A stretch of 17,967 nucleotides of DNA, from positions 1-17,967 of the forward strand of contig URXE01000048.1 of the NCBI GenBank assembly GCA_900551815.1. The letters run 5' to 3'. Origin of the DNA: an uncultured Collinsella sp. (GTDB taxonomy: Bacteria; Actinomycetota; Coriobacteriia; Coriobacteriales; Coriobacteriaceae). The notes under the pieces were generated by a model. It did not search any database, had not been told where the DNA came from, and was given only the letters and a program-made list of their open reading frames with translations. Each line of letters opens with the position of its first letter. Position 1 is the stretch's first letter. Made by a program: the position numbers and the translations under genes. Positions 1 to 7,563 of this stretch are shown here, piece after piece.

Positions 1-81
1 ATGCGAACCTCCAGTCCGGACCGCCCCGCGGTCCAACTTTCTGTCCGCACCCCCATTCAATCCCTATTTCACCGCAACTTA
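1..81 (-). repeat. Interspersed repeat, copy A (extended form)
   Basis: Read on the minus strand, the 18-base core TAAGTTGCGGTGAAATAG lies at 81-64. It is followed by a 9-base spacer, the block GGGGGTGCGGAC (54-43), a 6-base spacer and the block TTGGACCGCG (36-27). The same three blocks in the same order occur at 17888-17943 with different spacers. After the last block, GGACCG and CGGTCC can form a short hairpin. The core begins 4 bases past the rsmB stop codon and is co-oriented with rsmB. The element runs off the window, so its far end is unknown. Function is not known. Confidence 0.8.
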
Positions 82-85
82 CTAG

Positions 86-1486
86 TTACTTGCGGACCAG
101 CCTGGCACAGAAGTGGCCGTCGTAGGAGTCGGCGTTTACGGGGACGCTTTGGAAGAGGCCTCGAGCGTTTTGGCGCAGGGTGACGAGGCTCTTGGCGTGG
201 TCGTACTCGGGAAGCTGCAGAATCTGGGCTTCGGAGAGCGGCACCACGGTAAAGCCGGCGCCCTCGGGAGAGGCCAGGAAAGCATCCACGACCTGCGTGT
301 TCTCTTCATCAAAAACCGAGCAGGTGGCATAGATAAGCTCGCCGCCGGCAGCCACGCGCGCGGCTGCCTCCTTGAGCATCGTCAGCTGCAGGCGGGGCAG
401 CTCAGTCGTAACGTCGTTCTCAGTCAGACGCCACGGTATCTCGGGGTGACGGCGCATGGTGCCGGTGCCAGAGCACGGCGCATCGATAAACACCGTGTCG
501 AACAGAGCGGGCTCGCCAAGCATCGCATCAAACGACGTAAGCACCTCATTGAGCTCGCAGGCGTCGCCCGACACCGTACGAACACCCGAGATACCCGCCT
601 TATGCAGGCGCGCGAGATTCTGATCACACTTGCGATCGTGCAGATCGAGCGCGGTATGCTGACGCTCGTACCCGGCACGCTTGGCCTGGCACATCATCAC
701 ATAGGTTTTGGTGCCGCGGCCGGCGCCAATCTCCAGGCAACGACCGGGACGTGTCGCGGCAGTAGCGATAAGCTGGGCGTTAAGGTCCGAGGCAACCGCG
801 GCAGCACGCTCAAACACGCCGGACGCAACCGTAACCTGAGCATCGACCGGAGCATGGCAGCCCGGAAAGACAGGCGCAACGAGCTGCGAGATATACGGGT
901 CGGCCTTGGTCGCAAACGCATTCTCGTGCAGAGCAAGCGGCGCAGGAGCCAGATTGCCGGCAAAGTTGAGCGCACCCTCAGGCGTATCGAACGAGGCCAT
1001 GATACGAGCGCACAGCCAGCGAGGGAGACCCATCAAACGCGAAAGGCGAACCAAACGGCGCTCGGACTCATCCACGTCGGATGCCGTGGCAAAGTCCTCA
1101 ACGTTGTCCGCAACCTTGTGCAGCACCGCGTTAGCCAGGCCCGCGGCAGACTTAGCACCGCTGCGCACCAGCTCAACACCCTGACTTACGGCAACGCGGC
1201 CCGGCGTATGCAGGTAGAGCATCTCGAAGGCCGAGATGCGAAGCGCCATGCGAACGCGCGGCGCGACCTTTTTTGGCTTATCCAAAAACTGATCGAGCAA
1301 CTCATCCAAAATGCCCTGCGTGGCGGCAACACCGAGCGCCAAACGAGCGGCAAAAGCGGAATCGCGCTGGTCAATGGCCTTGGCGGAAGCACGTGAAGAC
1401 AACACGTCGCGTGCGTACATACCGCGGCGATCAGCCTCCATCAACACATCGAGCGCAAGCTTGCGTGCGGGAGACAACTTGCTCAT
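86..1486 (-). CDS. rsmB: 16S rRNA (cytosine-5)-methyltransferase RsmB/Sun family
   Basis: Predicted 466-residue SAM-dependent RNA m5C methyltransferase; in the family it methylates C967 of 16S rRNA. An N-terminal NusB-like helical RNA-binding domain (about residues 1-135, starting SPARKLALDVL) is followed by a Rossmann methyltransferase domain. The SAM-binding motif I reads LEIGAGRGTKT (about 251-261). Motif IV, DAPCSGTG, contains Cys338, and motif VI, YATCSVFDEENT, contains Cys389; these are the two cysteines used by this family for catalysis and release. Motif I departs from the DACAAPGGKT-like form common in RsmB. The ATG at 1486 overlaps the fmt stop codon as ATGA, implying translational coupling, and fits the family N-terminus. 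An in-frame GTG at 1501 is possible but less likely. It is the last gene of the leftward block and is followed within a few bases by repeat copy A. Confidence 0.93.
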   Translation of the reverse strand: MSKLSPARKLALDVLMEADRRGMYARDVLSSRASAKAIDQRDSAFAARLALGVAATQGILDELLDQFLDKPKKVAPRVRMALRISAFEMLYLHTPGRVAVSQGVELVRSGAKSAAGLANAVLHKVADNVEDFATASDVDESERRLVRLSRLMGLPRWLCARIMASFDTPEGALNFAGNLAPAPLALHENAFATKADPYISQLVAPVFPGCHAPVDAQVTVASGVFERAAAVASDLNAQLIATAATRPGRCLEIGAGRGTKTYVMMCQAKRAGYERQHTALDLHDRKCDQNLARLHKAGISGVRTVSGDACELNEVLTSFDAMLGEPALFDTVFIDAPCSGTGTMRRHPEIPWRLTENDVTTELPRLQLTMLKEAAARVAAGGELIYATCSVFDEENTQVVDAFLASPEGAGFTVVPLSEAQILQLPEYDHAKSLVTLRQNARGLFQSVPVNADSYDGHFCARLVRK

Positions 1487-2403
1487 GACAGTACACCCCA
1501 CCTAAGTTCGGCACCCTGCAGGCCGGCAGCCCAGGCAGAAGCAGCCATGGCACGCTTGCCATCGGGCTTAACCTCGAGCAGTTCAACCGCGCCATCGGAA
1601 AGGCCCAGGTAAACACGCTTGCTCTTGACGGCAACAGCGCCCTCGCAAAGCGACACATCGGCCGGCGCAGCATCGAGCACGCGAACCGACTTACCGGCAA
1701 TCACGCAACGGGCAGGCGCGGTATCGGACGAAGCAAGCACATGACGCACGCAATCAAGCGCCGCCATCTTCGGATCCAGACGCATCTCCTGCTTGGAAAT
1801 CTTGGCAGCATGCGAGACGAGGGACTCATCCTGCTCGGTCCAAACAGCCGAGCCATCGGCAAGCGAGGGAAGCGTATCGGCAAGCAACTTACCGCCAAGC
1901 TCACCAAGCTCCATCGTAAGCGCCTCGGCATGCTTACCGGCAACCGACGTAGACGCCTGGGCGCAATATGCGCCCGTATCCACGCCATGCCCAATGCGCA
2001 TAATGGAAACGCCAGCAACCTCATCACCAGCAAGAATGGCACGCTGAATGGGAGCAGCGCCACGCCAACGAGGCAGCAGCGAAGCATGAACATTCACAAT
2101 ACCAAGTGGTGCCATATGCAGCACCTCATCAGGCAAAATGCAACCGTACGCGGCCACACAGAAAATATCAGCGCGCGCAGCCTGGAGCGCCTCAACAACC
2201 TCAGGCGTCATACGATTGGCCTCAACGACCGGCAACCCCAGCTCAAGCGCCTTGGCCTTAACAGGAGACGGCTCCAACTTTTTACCACGCCCACGAACAG
2301 CATCGGGACGAGTAACAACAAGCGCAATCTCGTTCCCAGCCTCAACAAGCGAAGTAAGCGAAGGCACTGCAAAATCGGGCGTACCCATAAACACAATACG
2401 CAT
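1483..2403 (-). CDS. fmt: Methionyl-tRNA formyltransferase
   Basis: Transfers a formyl group from 10-formyl-tetrahydrofolate to Met-tRNA(fMet), in the cytoplasm, to make the bacterial initiator tRNA. At 306 residues it has the normal length. The N-terminus MRIVFMGTPDFAVPSL is the classic Rossmann start of the formyltransferase fold. The catalytic segment NVHASLLPRWRGAAPIQ (about residues 103-119) carries the Asn and His of the active site, and GVDTGA (about 140-145) supplies the Asp. A C-terminal OB-like tRNA-binding domain follows. A GAGAGGAGA Shine-Dalgarno sequence lies about ten bases before the ATG. The stop codon overlaps the rsmB start. def lies upstream in the same direction, giving the usual def-fmt-rsmB order, but here 321 bp containing a long hairpin separates def from fmt. 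Confidence 0.97.
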   Translation of the reverse strand: MRIVFMGTPDFAVPSLTSLVEAGNEIALVVTRPDAVRGRGKKLEPSPVKAKALELGLPVVEANRMTPEVVEALQAARADIFCVAAYGCILPDEVLHMAPLGIVNVHASLLPRWRGAAPIQRAILAGDEVAGVSIMRIGHGVDTGAYCAQASTSVAGKHAEALTMELGELGGKLLADTLPSLADGSAVWTEQDESLVSHAAKISKQEMRLDPKMAALDCVRHVLASSDTAPARCVIAGKSVRVLDAAPADVSLCEGAVAVKSKRVYLGLSDGAVELLEVKPDGKRAMAASAWAAGLQGAELRWGVLS

Positions 2404-2408
2404 AAAAG

Positions 2409-2531
2409 TTAGTCTCCTCTCAATAACGAGCCGAGACGGCTACAAAAAAGCGTTCCAGGTCGCAAACGAACCCAGCCGCAAGAACAGTTCAACAGAAACA
2501 AATATACCCAAAAACAAAGAAAGAGCCGCAT
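2409..2531 (-). CDS. Candidate small hydrophobic protein (40 aa), uncertain
   Basis: This is a short minus-strand ORF immediately before fmt. Its ATG at 2531 is preceded by GGGAGGG eight bases upstream, a good Shine-Dalgarno sequence. The product begins MRLFLCFWVYLFLLNCSCGW, a hydrophobic stretch resembling a membrane segment or signal peptide, and ends in a basic tail (RLRPG...SRLGSLLRGD). Its stop codon lies 5 bases before the fmt ATG, and its last codons coincide with the fmt Shine-Dalgarno sequence, so it could act as a leader or coupling ORF. I do not recognise the sequence. It may equally be a chance open frame, since the upstream leader of fmt is otherwise unassigned. Confidence 0.22.
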   Translation of the reverse strand: MRLFLCFWVYLFLLNCSCGWVRLRPGTLFCSRLGSLLRGD

Positions 2532-2620
2532 AAAAGCAGCCCTCCCAACAAAGCACCTATCAGCGAAGACGCCCATCCCTGGCCCGACGGCACCCGGGTG
2601 AGACAAGCAGCATCAACGTA

Positions 2621-2716
2621 GTCCCCGGGGCGCCCGCCTATATCGTCCCGCGCGCAGTTTCGCAGCACAGCGAGAATGTTTGAGCACGGGATGATATAGG
2701 CGGGCGCCCCGGGGAC
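2621..2716. repeat. Long inverted repeat in the def-fmt gap
   Basis: The arms at 2621-2650 and 2687-2716 are reverse complements over 30 bases with one difference, which would be a G:U pair on one strand. They enclose a 36-base loop. The arms are rich in GC (GTCCCCGGGGCGCCCGCC...) and the outer ends read GTCCCC/GGGGAC. The right arm ends 8 bases from the def stop codon. No T-run follows on the minus strand, so it does not look like a simple intrinsic terminator. It may partly separate priA-def from fmt-rsmB expression or be a mobile REP/MITE-type insertion. The rest of this 321-bp gap (2404-2620) holds only the candidate small ORF and the fmt ribosome binding site. Confidence 0.85.
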
Positions 2717-2724
2717 GGACAAAC

Positions 2725-3261
2725 CTACTCCGTCTCGCCCGGTCGAGCGCCGCGGGCCAGGGCGTCCTGGTACTCCTTGACGGCCTTGATGCGCTGCATC
2801 GGCTTGAGTCGCTCGAACATGGTATTGCCGTGCAGGTGATCGATCTCGTGCTGCAGGCACACGCAGAACAGGTCGCCTGTGGCCTCATAGCGAATCAGGT
2901 TGGCATCCAGGTCATACGCCTCGACGACAACGTGATCGGGACGCTCGATCTCGCAGCTAATGCCGGGGATGGAAAGGCAGCCCTCGCTAAACGGCACCAA
3001 ATGGTCACTCTGCTCGACAATGACGGGGTTGATGAGCACGTACGGGTCGTAATCGTTCTTGTCGCTGTAATCGCAGTCGATGGTGACGAGTTGGATAAGC
3101 TCGCCGATCTGCGGAGCAGCCAGGCCGCAGCCGCCGTTGTCGAACATCATCTTCTTCATCTTCTCGGCAAGCGCCTCGATCGCCGGGGTAATCTCCTCGA
3201 TGACGGCGCACTCCTGGCGCAGACGAGGGTCGGGCGACAGTACGATTCCGTTGGCTTCCAT
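2725..3261 (-). CDS. def: Peptide deformylase
   Basis: Metalloenzyme that removes the N-formyl group from nascent proteins, acting opposite to the downstream fmt product. The protein is 178 residues. All three family motifs are visible: GCGLAAPQIG (about 44-53, usually GxGLAAPQ), EGCLSIPG (about 93-100, metal ligand Cys95) and QHEIDHLHG (about 137-145, metal ligands His138 and His142, catalytic Glu139). The start at 3261 was preferred over the in-frame ATG at 3267 because AAAGGA lies 5 bases before the former and directly abuts the latter. The gene begins 18 bases after the priA stop, so it is probably co-transcribed with priA. The C-terminus ends in a short charged tail (ARGARPGETE). Confidence 0.97.
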   Translation of the reverse strand: MEANGIVLSPDPRLRQECAVIEEITPAIEALAEKMKKMMFDNGGCGLAAPQIGELIQLVTIDCDYSDKNDYDPYVLINPVIVEQSDHLVPFSEGCLSIPGISCEIERPDHVVVEAYDLDANLIRYEATGDLFCVCLQHEIDHLHGNTMFERLKPMQRIKAVKEYQDALARGARPGETE

Positions 3262-3279
3262 GGCCATCCTTTCGGGTTG

Positions 3280-5733
3280 TTACATCAAATCATATGCGTC
3301 GACGTCAACGCTCACGCTCACGCCGCGCACGGAGCCCACCTCTTTGAGGCAGGCGTCGATATCATCAGAGACATGGTACCCTACCGGCGACTTTACAAGC
3401 AGATGGAAGCGGTAACGGTCCTTGGCTCTCACGATTACACACGAAGCCGGACCAAGCACCTGCGGCACGGCGCTCCCCGCCCGTAAAAAGTCGGGCGCGG
3501 CGGCATGCCAGCGACGCTTGAGGAGTTTCGCGATGCGACCGATGTAGTCCCGCGCGTCATCCGCGTTCGTCGACCATACCAAGATGTTGGTCAGACGCAC
3601 GAACGGCGGATACAGGGCGTCGCGGCGCTGGCCCAGGTCGTAGTCGGTAAAGATCGAACGGTCGTGCTCGGCGACGGCGCGAATGACCGGATCCTCGGGC
3701 AGGTAGGTCTGGATGATGACCTCGCCGGGGCGATCGCCACGACCGGCGCGACCCGCAACCTGCTCCAGCAGATCGTAGGCGCGCTCCCCTGCTCTAAAAT
3801 CGGGCAGCTTCAGCGCAAAGTCGGCATTGACCACGCCAACGAGCGTGACCTCGGGAAAGTCGAGGCCCTTGGCAATCATCTGGGTGCCCAGCAACACGGC
3901 GCAATCGGCGGCATCGAACTGCTCGAGCAGCTTTTTGTGCGCGTCCTTGCCGCGCGTGGAATCGGCGTCCATGCGAATCATGGCGACGTCGTCGGGCAGC
4001 ATCTGGTGCAGTGCGTCCTCGATCTGCTGCGTGCCCAGCCCCATTTTTGCCAGGTAGCGGCTGCCGCACTTGGGACAGCGGCTCGTGGGCGCGGGATACG
4101 GCTGAACGCGCCAGGACGATCCGCAGGTGTGGCACTGCAGCGTGTGCGTGCGCTCGTGGTACGTGAGCGCGGTGGAGCAGTGGTTGCAGGTGGGCACGCA
4201 GCCGCATTCACGACACATAAGAAACGGCGCAAAGCCGCGACGGTTATGTAGCAGCACGGCCTTCTCACGGCGCTCGACTACGCGCTCCAGACCTTCCATC
4301 AGCGGTTTAGAGAACATGGAGCGACTGCCGCGTGCGAACTCGCGGCGCAGGTCGGCAATGCGAACCGTAGGCAGCACGGCGTGTCCCGGGCGCTCGGGCA
4401 TCTCGACGCGCGTCCAGGTGGCGCCGCCGTACGTGCCGCGGCGGCAGCGGTCGAGGGCCTCGGCAGAGGGCGTGGCGGAGCCCAGTACGAGCGGGCACCG
4501 ATAGCGGCGCGCCATCTCGGCAGCCACCTCGCGCGCATGGTAACGCGGGCTGGAACCCTGCTTGTAGCTGGTCTCGTGCTCCTCGTCGATGATGATGAGA
4601 CCCAAGTCGCTGAGCGGGCAAAAGAGCGCCGAGCGAGCGCCCACGACCACGCGCGCGGCACCGCTGGCGACCATGTCCCACTGGTCCAGGCGCTCGCCAG
4701 CAGAAAGACGCGAATGGAACACAGCGACCGTCTCGCCAAAGCGCGAGCGGAAGCGGCCGACGGTCTGGGCCGTCAGCGAGATCTCGGGCACAAGCACGCA
4801 GGCCGAACGGCCGGCCGCCAGCACGCGCTCAATCGCCGAGAGGTAGACCTCGGTTTTACCGGAACCGGTAACGCCATCGACCAGCACCACATCGCCGTGA
4901 GCGTCCAGACGGGCACGCTCAATCTGCGCGAGGGCCTGCTGCTGGCCGTTCGTAAGTGCGACCGGCGCCTTGCCGCTTGCCGAGGACAACGTGGTCTGCT
5001 CGCTGCAGCCACGCCACGCACGGCGCTCCTCCACCACGACGACGCCACGTTTTTCGAGCGCCTTAATGGTCGCCGACATGCTGTTGTAAAGCAGGTTGAG
5101 GTCGCGCGTCGTGACCGGGCCGCATTGGAGCGCCTCGATGAGCTGACGCTGACGAACCGCGGTCTTGGGCGGCGCGTAGTCGAACCCTTCGGGCGTAAGC
5201 ATGACCCAGCGGTTTTGGATAGGCTTGACGGCGGGGCGTTCAACCGTCCACACGCCGTCGTCGCCCTTGACCACACGCGGGCTGCCGCCCGGGGGCAAGA
5301 ACAGGCGCAGGCACTCGGAAAGCGTTGCAACGTACTCGCGGCTCATCCAGCGTGCGATACGGGCAGCCTCGGCGGTAAAGAGCGGCTTGCTGAGGATAGC
5401 CTCGATAGGCCTGATGCGCGCGGGATCGAGAGCGTCGTTGCCTTGCAGGTTGGCCAGCTCGGGCGCGATGTCGACGATGTATCCAGCGACCGCACGGTTG
5501 CCAAAATGAACTAGGACGGTGGAGCCGATCTGGACATCGTTGGCGAGTGACTGCGGAATGCCGTAGGCAAACGGTTCGGACAGCGCACGGGTCGGGATGT
5601 CGAGGACAACGCTCGCATAGGCGGCGACGGGCTCGGGTGCGGGCTCGGGCCGCGCCGGAGCGGCGACAGGAGCCGCAGACTTCGGAGCTTCCTTAGGTTC
5701 CGGTGAACCAAACAGCGAAAGTTGCTCGGCCAT
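3280..5733 (-). CDS. priA: Primosomal replication restart helicase PriA
   Basis: Superfamily 2 DNA helicase that recognises stalled forks and starts primosome reassembly; 817 residues. After an Ala/Pro/Glu-rich N-terminal linker (about 12-38) come the 3'-DNA-binding and winged-helix regions. The helicase core has Walker A GVTGSGKT (287-294), DEEH (383-386), GSATP (418-422) and VAGRAGR (659-665). Eight cysteines forming two zinc sites lie at 507, 510, 516, 519, 534, 537, 553 and 556. All ATPase motifs look intact, unlike the degenerate PriA-like proteins known from some Actinobacteria such as mycobacteria. The start at 5733 (MAEQLSLF) has GGGAGGTG upstream; an in-frame ATG at 5751 lacks a good site. 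It lies 40 bases beyond the gltX terminator, so its own promoter is either very compact or inside the end of gltX. Confidence 0.97.
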   Translation of the reverse strand: MAEQLSLFGSPEPKEAPKSAAPVAAPARPEPAPEPVAAYASVVLDIPTRALSEPFAYGIPQSLANDVQIGSTVLVHFGNRAVAGYIVDIAPELANLQGNDALDPARIRPIEAILSKPLFTAEAARIARWMSREYVATLSECLRLFLPPGGSPRVVKGDDGVWTVERPAVKPIQNRWVMLTPEGFDYAPPKTAVRQRQLIEALQCGPVTTRDLNLLYNSMSATIKALEKRGVVVVEERRAWRGCSEQTTLSSASGKAPVALTNGQQQALAQIERARLDAHGDVVLVDGVTGSGKTEVYLSAIERVLAAGRSACVLVPEISLTAQTVGRFRSRFGETVAVFHSRLSAGERLDQWDMVASGAARVVVGARSALFCPLSDLGLIIIDEEHETSYKQGSSPRYHAREVAAEMARRYRCPLVLGSATPSAEALDRCRRGTYGGATWTRVEMPERPGHAVLPTVRIADLRREFARGSRSMFSKPLMEGLERVVERREKAVLLHNRRGFAPFLMCRECGCVPTCNHCSTALTYHERTHTLQCHTCGSSWRVQPYPAPTSRCPKCGSRYLAKMGLGTQQIEDALHQMLPDDVAMIRMDADSTRGKDAHKKLLEQFDAADCAVLLGTQMIAKGLDFPEVTLVGVVNADFALKLPDFRAGERAYDLLEQVAGRAGRGDRPGEVIIQTYLPEDPVIRAVAEHDRSIFTDYDLGQRRDALYPPFVRLTNILVWSTNADDARDYIGRIAKLLKRRWHAAAPDFLRAGSAVPQVLGPASCVIVRAKDRYRFHLLVKSPVGYHVSDDIDACLKEVGSVRGVSVSVDVDAYDLM

Positions 5734-5772
5734 GGCCCCAGCACCTCCCATCCCATACGTCTACAGAAACAA

Positions 5773-5798
5773 GAGCCCCGCTCGGGTGAACGGGGCTC
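5773..5798 (-). terminator. Intrinsic terminator of gltX
   Basis: Read on the minus strand, a perfect 8-bp stem GAGCCCCG/CGGGGCTC with a 10-base loop is followed by the T-rich run TTGTTTCTGT. It lies 24 bases past the gltX stop codon and before priA. Confidence 0.85.
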
Positions 5799-5821
5799 GG
5801 ATGCATGCGTTTACGCAGCTG

Positions 5822-7297
5822 CTACAGCGCCATCGTGCGGGCGCGGTCGATGCGCGCCAGGCAGTCGTCGCGGCCGACGAGCGCCATGGTCTCGCCCAGC
5901 GGGGGGCTCACCATGTTGCCGCAGACGGCAACGCGCACGGCTTGGAACACCACGCGCTTCTTGAGGTCCATCTGCTCGGGCAGCGGCTCAAGCGCGGCGT
6001 CGATGTTGGCAGCCGTCCACTCGTCCACGCCCTCGAGCGCGGCCTTGGCGGCATCCAGAATGGCGCCCATGCCTTCCTTGGCCAGGCCCTTGTTGACAGA
6101 CTTCTCGTCATACTCGAGCGTCACGGCAGTGGCAAAGATGGGAGCAGCGACGGTCACGGCGTCGGCCGGCATCTTGGTGCGCGGCTTGACGATGGCGGCA
6201 AGCGCATCGATCCAATCCTCGCCGTACTCGACATTACCCTCGATGAGACCCGCCTCGTGCAGCTCAGGAACCATGATCTCATCGGCAAACTGGGCGTCGG
6301 ACATGCCGTTGATGTACTCGGCATTGACCCAGTCGAGCTTCTTGGGGTCGAAGGTCGCCGGGTTCTTGGAGATGCGGTCGAGCGAGAACTTGCTGGCCAG
6401 GACATCGCGCGGGATGATCGTGGTCTCGCCGTCGAGCGACCAGCCGAGCAGCGCCAGGTAGTTGACGAAGGCATCGGACAGGTAACCGGCGTCGCGGTAC
6501 TCCTCCACCGAGGTGGCGCCGTGGCGCTTGGAGAGTTTCTTGCCGTCGGCGCCCAGAATCATGGAGATGTGGGCGAACGTGGGCACGGGCGCGCCGAGGG
6601 CCTCGTAGACCATGACCTGGCGCGGGGTGTTGGACAGGTGATCGTCGCCGCGGATGACATGGGTGATCTTCATCATGGCGTCGTCGACGACGGTCGCGAA
6701 GTTGTACGTGGGCGTGCCATCGGAGCGGAAAATGACGAAGTCGTCGAGCTCCTTGGCGTCGAAGGTCACCTCGCCGTGGACGGCGTCGTGGATGACGACG
6801 TCGCCGCGGTCCTCGGGCACCTTGATGCGCAGGACGTAGGGCTCGCCGGCCTCTATGCGGCGGCGTGACTCCTCGGGATCGAGATCGCGGCAGCGGCGCT
6901 GATAGCCCTGGAAGGGATCCTTGCGCTCCTGGGCGGCCTTGCGGTCGGCGTCGAGCTGTTCCTTGGTGCAGAAGCAGGGATAGGCCTTGCCCTCGTCCCA
7001 GAGCTTCTGGGCGGCCTGCTTGTACAGGTCCAGGCGCTCGGTCTGTGCGTAGGGGCCAAAGTCGCCGCCCACCTCGGGACCCTCGTCCCAGTCCAGGCCC
7101 AGCCAACGCATGGCGCGCAGGATGATCTGCGTGTTCTCGTCGGTGGAACGGGTGGGGTCGGTGTCGTCGATGCGCAGGATGAACGTGCCGCCGTTTGCGC
7201 GGGCAAAAGCCCAGTTATAGATAGCGGTGCGGGCGCCGCCGATGTGCAGCTTGCCCGTGGGTGAGGGTGCAAAGCGGACGCGAACGTCTGATGCCAT
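5822..7297 (-). CDS. gltX: Glutamyl-tRNA synthetase
   Basis: Class I aminoacyl-tRNA synthetase charging tRNA with glutamate; 491 residues, the normal length. The HIGH-type signature is FAPSPTGKLHIGG (about 9-21) and the KMSKS-type signature is KKLSKR (253-258). An insert contains Cys108, Cys110 and Cys136 (PCFC...YQRRC), resembling the zinc-binding CxC...YxC arrangement of some GluRS enzymes. In an organism without glutaminyl-tRNA synthetase it would also mischarge tRNA(Gln) for GatCAB, but that cannot be judged from this window. The ATG at 7297 was chosen because GAGGAGA lies about 6 bases upstream and the protein then starts right before the conserved motif. The 39-residue upstream extension has no support. 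It is divergent from metK. Confidence 0.97.
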   Translation of the reverse strand: MASDVRVRFAPSPTGKLHIGGARTAIYNWAFARANGGTFILRIDDTDPTRSTDENTQIILRAMRWLGLDWDEGPEVGGDFGPYAQTERLDLYKQAAQKLWDEGKAYPCFCTKEQLDADRKAAQERKDPFQGYQRRCRDLDPEESRRRIEAGEPYVLRIKVPEDRGDVVIHDAVHGEVTFDAKELDDFVIFRSDGTPTYNFATVVDDAMMKITHVIRGDDHLSNTPRQVMVYEALGAPVPTFAHISMILGADGKKLSKRHGATSVEEYRDAGYLSDAFVNYLALLGWSLDGETTIIPRDVLASKFSLDRISKNPATFDPKKLDWVNAEYINGMSDAQFADEIMVPELHEAGLIEGNVEYGEDWIDALAAIVKPRTKMPADAVTVAAPIFATAVTLEYDEKSVNKGLAKEGMGAILDAAKAALEGVDEWTAANIDAALEPLPEQMDLKKRVVFQAVRVAVCGNMVSPPLGETMALVGRDDCLARIDRARTMAL

Positions 7298-7337
7298 GGA
7301 AATCTCCTCGATTGCAGGATGGATGTCTAACCGCATC

Positions 7338-7343
7338 AGTATA
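7338..7343 (-). promoter_or_regulatory. Putative -10 box of the gltX promoter
   Basis: On the minus strand TATACT lies about 40 bases before the gltX ATG. A poor -35 candidate (TTGTGC) is 19 bases further upstream. Support comes only from the -10 match and its position. Confidence 0.35.
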
Positions 7344-7381
7344 AAGCAACAAAGCGACCTCCGCACAAAGGGCACCGACCC

Positions 7382-7454
7382 ACTCATTGGGGACAGACTT
7401 AAATGACTACCCAATGAGCACCTGGCTGGTCATTTAAGTCTGTCCCCAATGAGT
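7382..7454. repeat. Perfect 26-bp inverted repeat between gltX and metK
   Basis: The arms 7382-7407 and 7429-7454 are perfect reverse complements and enclose a 21-base loop. Each arm contains GGGGACAGACTTAAATGAC in one orientation. Inside the loop, CCCAATGAG (7410-7418) could also pair with the start of the left arm, giving an alternative fold. It lies between the divergent gltX and metK promoters. It resembles REP-like or small non-autonomous mobile elements; no coding content is seen. Confidence 0.88.
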
Positions 7455-7490
7455 AGGTGCGGAAAGGGTGTGAATGTTGGATTTACGCGA

Positions 7491-7496
7491 TATGAT
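7491..7496 (+). promoter_or_regulatory. Putative -10 box of the metK promoter
   Basis: TATGAT lies about 70 bases before the metK ATG. The position 17 bases upstream matches the -35 consensus poorly (GTGTGA). The resulting leader of about 60 bases contains a weak CGGCG/CGCCG hairpin and no SAM riboswitch class that I recognise. Confidence 0.35.
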
Positions 7497-7563
7497 GTGC
7501 CCTTGCATATAGAGCTCGGCGGAATGGTAACGGTCGCCGGGACACGTTTTTGAAAGGACAATC

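Noticed and set aside
1..183. 60-residue plus-strand ORF at the window start
   Set aside because: It covers repeat copy A and the antisense of the rsmB 3' end, with no ribosome binding site visible and an Arg-rich composition typical of a chance frame.
113..1396. 427-residue plus-strand ORF opposite rsmB
   Set aside because: It lies antisense within a clear rsmB gene, has composition typical of GC-rich shadow frames and shows no recognisable domain. Other long antisense frames (4381-5514, 5732-6868, 11007-12692, 12667-13989) were rejected for the same reason.
7298..7414. 39-residue N-terminal extension of glutamyl-tRNA synthetase
   Set aside because: The frame crosses the promoter region and one arm of an inverted repeat. 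GAGGAGA just before the ATG at 7297 fits a start immediately ahead of the conserved FAPSPTG motif.
7497..7563. SAM riboswitch in the metK leader
   Set aside because: The leader is only about 60 bases, has one weak stem and none of the conserved segments of the SAM riboswitch classes that I can recognise.
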